Of a stretch of DNA of 9,835 bases, positions 1-5,694 are shown one piece after another; position 1 is the first letter of the stretch; every line of letters starts with the position of its first letter. Source of the DNA: Bacteroidota bacterium (GTDB lineage Bacteria; Bacteroidota; Bacteroidia; Cytophagales; Hymenobacteraceae); the NCBI GenBank assembly GCA_023424725.1, contig JAFADQ010000392.1:1-9835 (forward strand), written 5' to 3'. Below the pieces are notes generated by a model. The model saw only the letters and a program-made list of their open reading frames with translations. It was not told the origin of the DNA and did not search any database. The position numbers were made by a program, and so were the translations under genes.

Positions 1-40
1 TCCACTCATCCACTCATCCACTCATCCACTCATCCACTCA
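1..40. repeat. Tandem octamer array (TCCACTCA x5) at the nuoCD 3' end
   Basis: Five perfect head-to-tail copies of the 8-bp unit TCCACTCA run from base 1 to base 40, and the array may continue beyond the left edge. In the direction of the neighbouring minus-strand gene the unit reads TGAGTGGA, and its first three bases are the TGA stop codon of nuoCD (38-40). The same unit occurs three times at 7388-7411, again just after the end of a minus-strand gene. Because 8 is not a multiple of 3, the sense strand meets a TGA in every frame within 24 bp, so the array stops translation in any frame. The repeat is plain in the sequence; its origin and function are unknown. Confidence 0.9.
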
Positions 41-1909
41 TCTGTCCAGCTCGCCAAGCACGATATCTACGGAGCCAACAATGGCAATAAGGTCTGTAAC
101 CATGGCGCCACGGGCTATTTCGTGCAGTACAGACAAATTGCTGAAACAGCACGAGCGGCAATGGCTCCTGAACGGGATATCGGATTTGCCGGTAGCGCGA
201 TAGAAAAAGCCAAGCTCGCCGCGCGGAGTTTCGCCCCTGAAATACAGGTCTTGCTCTGTGGGGCGTATCTTTTTGGGCACCGCAGCCTGCGGGTCGAAAT
301 CGCGGGTGCGCTTGTGGTCTGTTTGGAGCTTATCGAGGCATTGTTCTATAATTTTTAACGACTCCAGGCACTCCAGCGCGCGAATGTAGTTGCGGTCCCA
401 GCAATCGCCGGTGGTACCCATTTTGCCCTCTCCTATCGGCACGTCAAAATCAAGCTCCGGATATACCGAGTAGGCATCTACTTTCCTGAGGTCGTAGCGC
501 AAACCCGATCCGCGCAGCATTGGGCCCGAGCAACCGTAATTAATGGCCACATCTAAAGGCAAAACGCCTACATTTGCCGCCCGTTGTATAAAAATTTTGT
601 TATCGATAACAACCTGAAAAAGTTCGTCCATTTTAGGGCGCAGGTAGTGCACAAACTCGCGGCAGCGCCCCTCAAACCCAATGGGCAAATCGTAATACAA
701 GCCGCCTATCCAGATGTAATTATACAACATACGGGCACCGCTAACCCACTCCAGCAGGCGCTGTATGTGCTCGCGGTCGCGCATCATCCACAAAAACGGC
801 GTAAAAGCGCCAATATCCATGGCGTAGGTGCCAATGGCTACAAAGTGCGAGGCAATGCGGTTTAGCTCGGCCACCAGCACGCGTATGTACTCTACCCGTT
901 TCGGAATTTTATCGGCGATGCCCAGCATTTTCTCCACGCCCATGGCCCAAACATGCTCCGAATTCATAGCGGCCAGGTAATCTAACCGGTCTACGAACGG
1001 AATGGTTTGGTTGTAGGCCTTGGCTTCGGCATGCTTCTCGAAACAGCGGTGCAGGTAGCCAATATGCGGCACTACGTTTACTACCAGCTCGCCATCGGTA
1101 ATAACTTCCAGGCGCAAAACACCGTGTGTGGCGGGGTGCTGCGGGCCCATGTTTATCAGCATTTCTTCCGATTTCAGGGTGGCCATATCGGTAAGCAGGG
1201 GCTCCGAAATATCTAAATTCCGGGCTGCTATGGCCGCGTTTTTGGCCGCCACAGCATCTTTGGGCAGCGTGGTTTCCGGCTGGGCAGTAGTGGTTTCGCC
1301 CTGGTAACCGTTATCGAAATTATGGTTGCCGAAGGGCACTTTTATGCCGTGGTAAAATTCCTGGGCTACATAATCGCGGCGCAGCGGGTGGCCAACCCAA
1401 TCTGCTGAGCAAAGGATGCGGCGCAGGTCGGGGTGGTTGCTGAAGCCGATGCCAATCAGGTCGTAAATTTCGCGCTCGTGCCAATCGGCGGTGCGCCAGA
1501 TATGGCTAACGGTGGGCACTTGGGGCAGCGGCTCACCCTCTTTGTTGCGGGCAACCACTACTTTTAATACCAGCGAATGTTGGTAAGGGATAGAAGAAAT
1601 ATTATACACCACTTCCATGGTTCCGGCTTCGGGGCCGTTATCTATCCCGGTTTGGCAATTCAGAAAATCGAAGAAGGTTTGCTCGCTTTGGTGCAGGCGG
1701 CGGCACACATCGGCAATTAAATTCGTGGCTATGGTAAGCGATGGCTGAGGGGCATCGGGCACCGCGGCAACGATGGCGCCGGCACCAAACCAGCCGGTAA
1801 TTATGTCGCGAAGTTCTGGAAATGTTTTGGTCATGGGCAGCTGTAGCGCAGGGCTAATAGCTTTTGGTTGTAAAAGAGAAGCGCTCAGGTTTTGCAGGGC
1901 TTTTGCCAT
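38..1909 (-). CDS. nuoCD: NADH-quinone oxidoreductase subunit C/D fusion (complex I)
   Basis: Complex I passes electrons from NADH to quinone and pumps protons; NuoC (30-kDa) and NuoD (49-kDa) form part of the peripheral arm, and NuoD contributes to the quinone site. This 623-residue protein carries both. Residues about 26-190 are NuoC, with the signature WHEREIYDLIGI (143-154), NHPDLRRIL (158-166) and GHPLRRDY. Residues about 195-245 are an Ala/Thr-rich linker. NuoD follows, with GPQHPATHG (255-263, quinone-site His), IGYLHRCFEKHAE (283-295) and the usual ending DIVLGELDR. Met26 (MTKTFPELRD) fits typical NuoC starts better than Met1; neither has a Shine-Dalgarno site. Met242, just before the NuoD domain, may mark an ancestral nuoD start. 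Fusion is well known in enterobacteria; in Bacteroidota I know separate genes better. The next gene upstream on this strand is an outer-membrane protein gene, not nuoB; nuoE might lie beyond the left edge. Confidence 0.96.
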   Translation of the reverse strand: MAKALQNLSASLLQPKAISPALQLPMTKTFPELRDIITGWFGAGAIVAAVPDAPQPSLTIATNLIADVCRRLHQSEQTFFDFLNCQTGIDNGPEAGTMEVVYNISSIPYQHSLVLKVVVARNKEGEPLPQVPTVSHIWRTADWHEREIYDLIGIGFSNHPDLRRILCSADWVGHPLRRDYVAQEFYHGIKVPFGNHNFDNGYQGETTTAQPETTLPKDAVAAKNAAIAARNLDISEPLLTDMATLKSEEMLINMGPQHPATHGVLRLEVITDGELVVNVVPHIGYLHRCFEKHAEAKAYNQTIPFVDRLDYLAAMNSEHVWAMGVEKMLGIADKIPKRVEYIRVLVAELNRIASHFVAIGTYAMDIGAFTPFLWMMRDREHIQRLLEWVSGARMLYNYIWIGGLYYDLPIGFEGRCREFVHYLRPKMDELFQVVIDNKIFIQRAANVGVLPLDVAINYGCSGPMLRGSGLRYDLRKVDAYSVYPELDFDVPIGEGKMGTTGDCWDRNYIRALECLESLKIIEQCLDKLQTDHKRTRDFDPQAAVPKKIRPTEQDLYFRGETPRGELGFFYRATGKSDIPFRSHCRSCCFSNLSVLHEIARGAMVTDLIAIVGSVDIVLGELDR

Positions 1910-2088
1910 ACCGGGCCCGGTTTGCTAAATCTGCCGCAAGTTACTTAATTACCGGCGCAGGCCCATTTATAGCGCGTGGTTTTTGTTTTATGATCCTGAA
2001 AAACAGAAACCATTCCTCAACTTAAACCCGAAATATTTTATCCTGTGGCGGCCAAAAAAACGGGCATCGCAGCCTAAAAAACATAATC

Positions 2089-2125
2089 CGCAAGAGGCAC
2101 GAAGATCTCAGAGAAGAGCGCGGAG
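2089..2125. repeat. Purine-rich quasi-repeat in the 1910-2153 intergenic gap
   Basis: The 244-bp gap between the outer-membrane protein gene and nuoCD contains no convincing gene; an 86-codon plus-strand frame at 1983-2243 is basic, low-complexity and overlaps the protein-coding strand opposite. Within the gap, 2089-2125 is a run of imperfect 9-12 bp units of the form GCAAGAGGC, ACGAAGATC, AGAGAAGAGC, GCGGAG. From memory it resembles a degenerate dispersed sequence built on CGCAGAG/CGCAAAG units that turns up between genes in many bacterial genomes. I cannot confirm this without a genome-wide search. It could simply be low-complexity DNA. Confidence 0.3.
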
Positions 2126-2153
2126 TTTTAAACCCTTTAAACCAAAACTGCAA

Positions 2154-2855
2154 TTACCAGAACCGGTAACGCGCGCCAATAGCAACGGTAAGGGTTTCTA
2201 TTTTCCGGGTAAAATCTTTTTTCTCCTGTTGGCCAGTATTTAGCTCGATTTCTACACCGGTAAAATCGTGAGAGCTGGCAGTGTAATCGGCTGTAAGCGA
2301 AATGGTTAGCCTGCTGGATGGGTGCAAAACCAACCCTAAACCGCCCAAATACGCGAAAGACGATGCATTAGCCTCGCTTACAGAACGCTGAAAATCGTCT
2401 ATCGTAAGCATCTGTTTTGGGCTGGTAGCGCTCATAAAACCGCCCATAACGCGGCCTTCTAGCGCCACTTTGTTTTCTAACCCTAATGGCAAAACACCAA
2501 AAACACCGGCCATTGCGCCTGTTCTGCGCCAGTTATCAGATTCTGCTTTTACCAGATCGCTATTTGTCTCGCCAGATTCAAAATCGGCCCAGGCCTGGGT
2601 ATCGAATTTGTTGGTTTGCCTGCGCACCATAGCCAAAACGCCTAAATGCTTTGCAAAGCGGTAACCGGCGTTCAGATCGAAAGAGAAGCCTTGCATGGCT
2701 GCTCCCGCCTGTGCGGTTTCGAAGGTGTTATCGGCAAAATCGCCGATGGGTGTGCAGTTGCCTATAGAAATACCAAGGTAGGCCGGGTGCTCGTTTTGAG
2801 CGTGCCCCAGTAATGGCAAAAAGGCTAATGAAAACAAGAAAGCAATCTTTTTCAT
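2154..2855 (-). CDS. Outer-membrane beta-barrel protein
   Basis: A 233-residue protein with a clear Sec signal peptide (MKKIAFLFSLAFLPLLGHA, cut probably before Gln20). The rest alternates short amphipathic strands with polar loops (LSFDLNAGYRFA-like, LTISLTADYTAS, VAIGARYRFW) and ends in an aromatic residue (Trp), the usual beta-signal of barrels inserted by the BAM complex. Length and pattern suit a small eight-stranded barrel of the porin-family/OMP_b-brl type common in Bacteroidota. No ligand or function can be read from the sequence. The next gene upstream on the same strand (3000-3710) is a paralogue with matching spacing of conserved blocks, such as ESDxWRR and AGYRFA/AEYRFA, so the two arose by tandem duplication. 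I see no good Bacteroidota promoter in the 144 bp in front of it, so it may depend on transcription from the paralogue. Confidence 0.8.
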   Translation of the reverse strand: MKKIAFLFSLAFLPLLGHAQNEHPAYLGISIGNCTPIGDFADNTFETAQAGAAMQGFSFDLNAGYRFAKHLGVLAMVRRQTNKFDTQAWADFESGETNSDLVKAESDNWRRTGAMAGVFGVLPLGLENKVALEGRVMGGFMSATSPKQMLTIDDFQRSVSEANASSFAYLGGLGLVLHPSSRLTISLTADYTASSHDFTGVEIELNTGQQEKKDFTRKIETLTVAIGARYRFW

Positions 2856-2999
2856 GAATAAGCAAGTGCGTTAGAGCAGAAAAAAAGCCGTTAAAGAACC
2901 AGTATTAATGGGTCGGGCCGGGCTAAAAGCTTAGTACGAAAAAAATAAACCTGCGGGCACCAAAATTTGCCTTAACCGGGCAGAAATAAAGCCGGGCAA

Positions 3000-3710
3000 C
3001 TAAAAGAACCTATACGCCAGGCCTATGCCGCTGTGCAGGGTTTCTATTTTGTAGTCCGCGTTCTGGTCGTTAAGTTCGCCGCTGCCGTCCTGAGTAACTT
3101 TTATGTTTTCGAACTCGTGGTCGCTTGCCATGTAACTGGCAAAAAACGACAGCGCAAGGCGCGGGCTAAGGTTATACCTTAAACCGAGCCCCACTATATA
3201 CACCATATCAGAGCTTTTAACCTGGCTGCTGGTAATATATTGCCGATCGAGATAAATGGTGTATTCAGGCAGTGTAGTACTGGCAATACCCACTAAAGCT
3301 TTTACGTCTATAGCAGCTTTTTTCTCTACTCCAATGGGTATAATTGCCTGCAGCCCGGCCAGCGCGCCAACCCGCCTCCATTTATCAGACTCTGTTCTGA
3401 CTTCCCGGAGAGGGTATTAATGATTCATTTTATCGGCAATTGGCTGCATGTTGCGGTTGTGCGCCTGAGAATGCGCCATGGCCACCAGGGCTAAATTATT
3501 CGCAAACCTGTACTCAGCGTTTATATTATAAGTAAACCCCGTTTCGGCGAAACCTGTGCCCGGTTCGCCAACTTCTTTGTTGGCAAAGCTACCTTGCGGC
3601 ATGGCCACACCCGCTGCAATTCCTGCAAAAGCTTTCGGATGATCTGATTGCGCGCGTAAGTGCCCCGCCACCAATAAACTTAACAAAGCGGCTATTATTG
3701 CTGCATTCAT
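3000..3710 (-). pseudogene. Outer-membrane beta-barrel paralogue interrupted by one in-frame stop
   Basis: Read from the ATG at 3708-3710, this gene encodes a signal peptide (about residues 1-20, ending LRAQ) and 97 codons. It then meets TAA at 3417-3419 and continues in the same frame for 138 more codons to TAG at 3000-3002, ending in the beta-signal-like AYRFF. The frame never shifts. Counting from the shared AM (before the gap) to the shared ESDxWRR, both this gene and the intact paralogue at 2154-2855 have exactly 37 positions, so there is no insertion or deletion; the stop aligns with a Glu of the paralogue. One base change from GAA or CAA would explain it. As written, only a 97-residue stub or an unlikely internal restart at Met 3291-3293 could be made. 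A sequencing error or a very recent nonsense mutation are the main alternatives. A longer frame starting at 3812 adds 34 non-signal-like residues and is not preferred. Confidence 0.85.
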
Positions 3711-3729
3711 TTTTTCTATAAATTTACCA

Positions 3730-3761
3730 CAATGGTATAACTTACAATGCTGTAAAACAAA
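3730..3761 (-). promoter_or_regulatory. Candidate Bacteroidota-type promoter for the beta-barrel paralogue
   Basis: On the minus strand TTTG (3758-3761) is followed after exactly 20 bases by TACCATTG (3730-3737). This matches the known Bacteroidota primary-sigma pattern, TTTG near -33 and TAnnTTTG near -7, with one mismatch. Transcription would start around 3725, giving a leader of about 15 bases before the ATG at 3708-3710. The match is by eye and untested. Confidence 0.45.
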
Positions 3762-3783
3762 TAAATGGCGCTTGTTAGCGGCA

Positions 3784-3810
3784 GCTTGCCGGCAACAATT
3801 TTGGGCAAGC
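3784..3810. promoter_or_regulatory. Inverted repeat between divergent promoters (possible operator)
   Basis: GCTTGCC (3784-3790) and GGCAAGC (3804-3810) form a perfect 7-bp inverted repeat with a 13-bp spacer, and the left arm overlaps a second palindrome TTGCCGGCAA. It lies between the candidate minus-strand promoter at 3730-3761 and the candidate plus-strand promoter at 3822-3853. That is where a shared repressor or activator would bind. It could instead fold as a hairpin in RNA; no T-tract follows on either strand, which argues against a terminator. Confidence 0.35.
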
Positions 3811-3821
3811 ACAGTTTTAGG

Positions 3822-3853
3822 TTTAGCTGCTATCGTGCAAAGCGTTAAATTTG
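3822..3853 (+). promoter_or_regulatory. Candidate promoter for the DUF3365 lipoprotein gene
   Basis: TTTA (3822-3825), 20 bases, then TAAATTTG (3846-3853), a perfect match to the Bacteroidota -7 pattern TAnnTTTG with a near-match at -33. The -7 element ends only 7 bases before the ATG at 3861, so a transcript from here would be leaderless or nearly so. Either the gene really has almost no 5' UTR, or this is a chance match. Confidence 0.35.
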
Positions 3854-3860
3854 CCTTATC

Positions 3861-4544
3861 ATGATCAGAATATCAATCTGTTTTTTGGTTTTTTTGCTGG
3901 CCGGGTGCCGCCCCGAACCCATAGAGGGCGGTAAAGAAATAGCACGCGAAGCTCAGTTACGCAAAGTGCAGCGCATAACTCCGGATCAGTTATTTGGCGA
4001 AGCTTTTTTTGCCGGCGATACAATTACAAAACTGGCCAGCAAAATGCAGCTGAGCCGCGTAAAAAAAGCGCTGGAAGAAAGCGGAGTAGCCGAAGCACTA
4101 AAATTCTGCCACCAGAGCAATAATCCTACCCTCGATTCGCTTTTAGAAAAATACGGCGCCACCATGCAGCGGGTAAGCCAGCGCCCGCGCAACCCCGGCC
4201 ACCAGCCAAAAGGGCAAACCGCGCAACTGCTGGATGCCTATCATTATAACGCCGAAAACGGATTGCCTTTAGAGCCAAACGTGCAGGAAACCGATAACGG
4301 CGATTTTATTTATACCAAGGCCATTACAATTTCTGATGAAGCCTGCCTGAAATGCCACGGCGAGGCCGGAAAAGATATATCTGTAGAAGATGCCGCTGCC
4401 ATTGCCGCCGCCTACCCAACCGATAAAGCTACCGGCTACAAATTAGGCGACCTGCGGGGCATGTGGCAAATAAACCTGAACCGCGAAGCGCTGGCACGTA
4501 ACTTTGCTTTAAAACAACAAAAGAAAAAGCGCAGGCAGAAATAA
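3861..4544 (+). CDS. DUF3365 (Tll0287-like) c-type haem lipoprotein
   Basis: A 227-residue protein that begins with a lipoprotein signal: hydrophobic residues 4-13 followed by the lipobox LAGC (13-16), so Cys16 should be lipidated and the protein anchored in the periplasm or outer membrane. The middle (about 60-200) matches the DUF3365/Tll0287-like haem-binding family as I know it. The conserved start RVKKALEESGVAEALKFC is followed by one c-type haem motif CLKCH (Cys162, Cys165, His166) and a region rich in AAAIAAAYPTDKATGYKLGDLRG. The C-terminal 15 residues are very basic (KQQKKKRRQK). The cytochrome c motif implies haem attachment in the periplasm and a role in electron transfer or sensing; no partner is evident. 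The thioredoxin-like gene follows 76 bp downstream on the same strand, but a shared transcript is uncertain. Confidence 0.85.
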   Translation: MIRISICFLVFLLAGCRPEPIEGGKEIAREAQLRKVQRITPDQLFGEAFFAGDTITKLASKMQLSRVKKALEESGVAEALKFCHQSNNPTLDSLLEKYGATMQRVSQRPRNPGHQPKGQTAQLLDAYHYNAENGLPLEPNVQETDNGDFIYTKAITISDEACLKCHGEAGKDISVEDAAAIAAAYPTDKATGYKLGDLRGMWQINLNREALARNFALKQQKKKRRQK

Positions 4545-4620
4545 CCTTACGGTAACTCTCGCGGTTTTATAAAGTAAAAAGTCTAAAAACCCAACATTAC
4601 TAAATTTACCAAAAAAAGAC

Positions 4621-4941
4621 ATGGCAGTTACGAAAGCAGACGACTCGCAGATAAAAGATATAATTGCAAACAACGAAAAGGTAGTAGTAAAATATTATGC
4701 CGACTGGTGCGGGAACTGCCGTTTGTTTGCCCCAAAGTTTAAGCGCATATCAGATAACGAACAATATGCCGGCATTACTTTTCTGGATGTAAATGCCGAG
4801 CACAGCCCCGAAGCACGTAAAATGGCCGGCGTTACTAACCTGCCGTATTTCGCTATTTTCCGGAACGGAGAGCTGCAGGAAGGAATAGCCGCCAGTAAAG
4901 AAGAGGCCGTGCTGGAGCTTATCGGGAAACTAAATAGCTAA
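4621..4941 (+). CDS. Thioredoxin family protein with CGNC active site
   Basis: A 106-residue single thioredoxin domain, normal length for the family and without a signal peptide, so cytosolic. The active site is WCGNC (Trp29, Cys30, Cys33) after the strand VVVKYYAD, and the cis-proline loop is TNLP (Pro75), followed by the strand YFAIFRNGE. Classical thioredoxin has CGPC; Asn in place of Pro usually shifts the redox potential towards a more oxidising protein. This is known of CxxC variants in general, not measured here. Thioredoxins of this kind in Bacteroidota often sit near a peroxiredoxin and a DUF6952 small protein. The DUF6952-like gene is the next gene on this strand but lies 352 bp away; no peroxiredoxin is in the window. 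No Shine-Dalgarno site precedes the ATG; the leader is A-rich. Confidence 0.93.
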   Translation: MAVTKADDSQIKDIIANNEKVVVKYYADWCGNCRLFAPKFKRISDNEQYAGITFLDVNAEHSPEARKMAGVTNLPYFAIFRNGELQEGIAASKEEAVLELIGKLNS

Positions 4942-5149
4942 GCCAAAAATTGAGGCCGCAAATCTTTTAAAAGAATGAAACTGTTTAGAGTTAATGCATA
5001 AGGCCGCAAATCGAAACTTCCGGAACCTGGCTTCAGCTGTTTCCTTATCCGTTGCGCTGCCATAAATCACGAAATGAGCTTCATCAGAAGCAGCAATTAT
5101 CAATTTTCGCTTCAGAATTATAAACGCTAAGCAGCTTCTATTGACAAAA

Positions 5150-5181
5150 TTTATTTCTGAAACATAAAATTACTATATTTC
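5150..5181 (+). promoter_or_regulatory. Candidate promoter upstream of the DUF6952-like gene
   Basis: TTTA (5150-5153), 20 bases, TATATTTC (5174-5181): the same layout and spacing as the candidates at 3730-3761 and 3822-3853, with one mismatch in each box. An overlapping sigma70-like arrangement also exists: TTGACA (5141-5146), 18 bases, TAAAAT (5165-5170). Either would give a leader of roughly 100-120 bases containing the hairpin at 5219-5252. Confidence 0.35.
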
Positions 5182-5218
5182 CGGACTGCAAGCTAAAAGT
5201 TTACTCTTACCCCAAAAA

Positions 5219-5252
5219 GGCTGCAGCGGCCAAATATATGGCTGTTGCAGCC
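5219..5252. promoter_or_regulatory. Strong 14-bp hairpin in the leader of the DUF6952-like gene
   Basis: Bases 5219-5232 pair with 5239-5252 over 14 positions around the six-base loop AATATA. The outer seven pairs (GGCTGCA/TGCAGCC) are perfect, and the inner seven include two G-U pairs when read on the plus strand. It sits 41 bases before the ATG of the small gene. On the plus strand no T-tract follows, so it is not a classic terminator there. On the minus strand it is followed at once by TTTTT (complement of 5214-5218), as an intrinsic terminator for RNA coming leftwards from the tetR gene would be. It may therefore be a leader structure, a distal terminator, or both. Confidence 0.6.
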
Positions 5253-5293
5253 TGATATATCGAAAACTTAACTACCTAGCTAAATTAATTAAG

Positions 5294-5536
5294 ATGAAAA
5301 TCCCTTGTATTAAGCACCTCGTAGAAACCCAAACCATAGACTCTTTGCGCACCGCCGAAGAGCAATTAATAAACGAAGAAGCTACCGCTTTCGAGATTGA
5401 AGGCTCAGACGAAGGAGAAAAGTTAACCCACGTTTTCGCGGCTATCTGGATTCTGAACCACATGCAAGACCATGGCGCGGCCTTTCCGGTAGCTCTGCGC
5501 GAATTCACTAAAAAAGTGCGGGTTTCTATAAGTTAA
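5294..5536 (+). CDS. DUF6952-like conserved small protein
   Basis: An 80-residue, mostly helical protein with no signal peptide or membrane segment. The start MKIPCIKHLVE and the end FTKKVRVSIS match the short DUF6952 proteins of Bacteroidota as I remember them (typical start MKLPVIKHL). In these, a conserved start is followed by an acidic helical middle, here EEQLINEEATAFEIEGSDEGEKL. Function is unknown. In other Bacteroidota these small proteins are commonly found beside a thioredoxin, and that is the upstream gene here, which hints at a thiol-redox role. Unlike a tight operon, the two genes are separated by 352 bp with a candidate promoter and hairpin. The antisense frame at 5272-5508 is a shadow. 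The stop codon lies in the loop of a terminator-like stem. Confidence 0.75.
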   Translation: MKIPCIKHLVETQTIDSLRTAEEQLINEEATAFEIEGSDEGEKLTHVFAAIWILNHMQDHGAAFPVALREFTKKVRVSIS

Positions 5537-5559
5537 AAACCCGTTATTATTCGTTTTTT
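5519..5559 (+). terminator. Probable intrinsic terminator overlapping the DUF6952-like gene end
   Basis: CGGGTTT (5519-5525) and AAACCCG (5537-5543) form a perfect 7-bp stem; the 11-base loop contains the TAA stop (5534-5536). A T-rich stretch follows with six Ts at 5554-5559, about ten bases beyond the stem, which is further than ideal. The last codons of the gene are thus part of the stem. Confidence 0.5.
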
Positions 5560-5694
5560 CTTGCCTGAATATTAAGGCTGATCTGTGCCGGGTTTGCCAG
5601 AAAAATGGCGCGCGCGGGTTTATTGTTTGTTATAGAATACGAAAGGTTTTTATGCTGCCGCGGCCATTAATTTGCCCTTTGCAGCCTACATATT

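Larger units (their letters stand above)
4942..5293. other. Gene-free 352-bp stretch with direct repeat, promoter and hairpin
   Basis: No reading frame here exceeds about 18 codons with protein-like composition. The left part carries a perfect 12-bp direct repeat, AGGCCGCAAATC, at 4953-4964 and 5001-5012 (48 bp apart). The middle has a short stem GCTTC/GAAGC near 5076-5089. The right part holds a candidate promoter (5150-5181) and a strong hairpin (5219-5252), both listed separately, leading into the DUF6952-like gene. The density of structure would suit a regulatory leader or a small RNA, but I do not recognise any known RNA family. Confidence 0.5.

Noticed and set aside
1..40. CRISPR array
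   Set aside because: The 8-bp units are directly adjacent with no spacers; it is a simple tandem repeat.
584..1216. Plus-strand frames of 93 and 69 codons inside nuoCD
   Set aside because: Antisense shadows of a well-conserved gene; no independent evidence of coding.
1983..2243. 86-codon plus-strand frame
   Set aside because: Basic low-complexity product over an intergenic quasi-repeat, then antisense to the end of the outer-membrane protein gene; no domain or start context.
3417..3812. Separate 131-codon gene, with another at 3000-3293
   Set aside because: They are the two halves of one interrupted gene in the same frame; the 34 residues before the signal peptide at 3710 do not resemble a protein start.
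5657..5664. GCCGCGGC palindrome as terminator of the tetR-family gene
   Set aside because: Eight bases with no loop and no T-tract after it; not a credible terminator.
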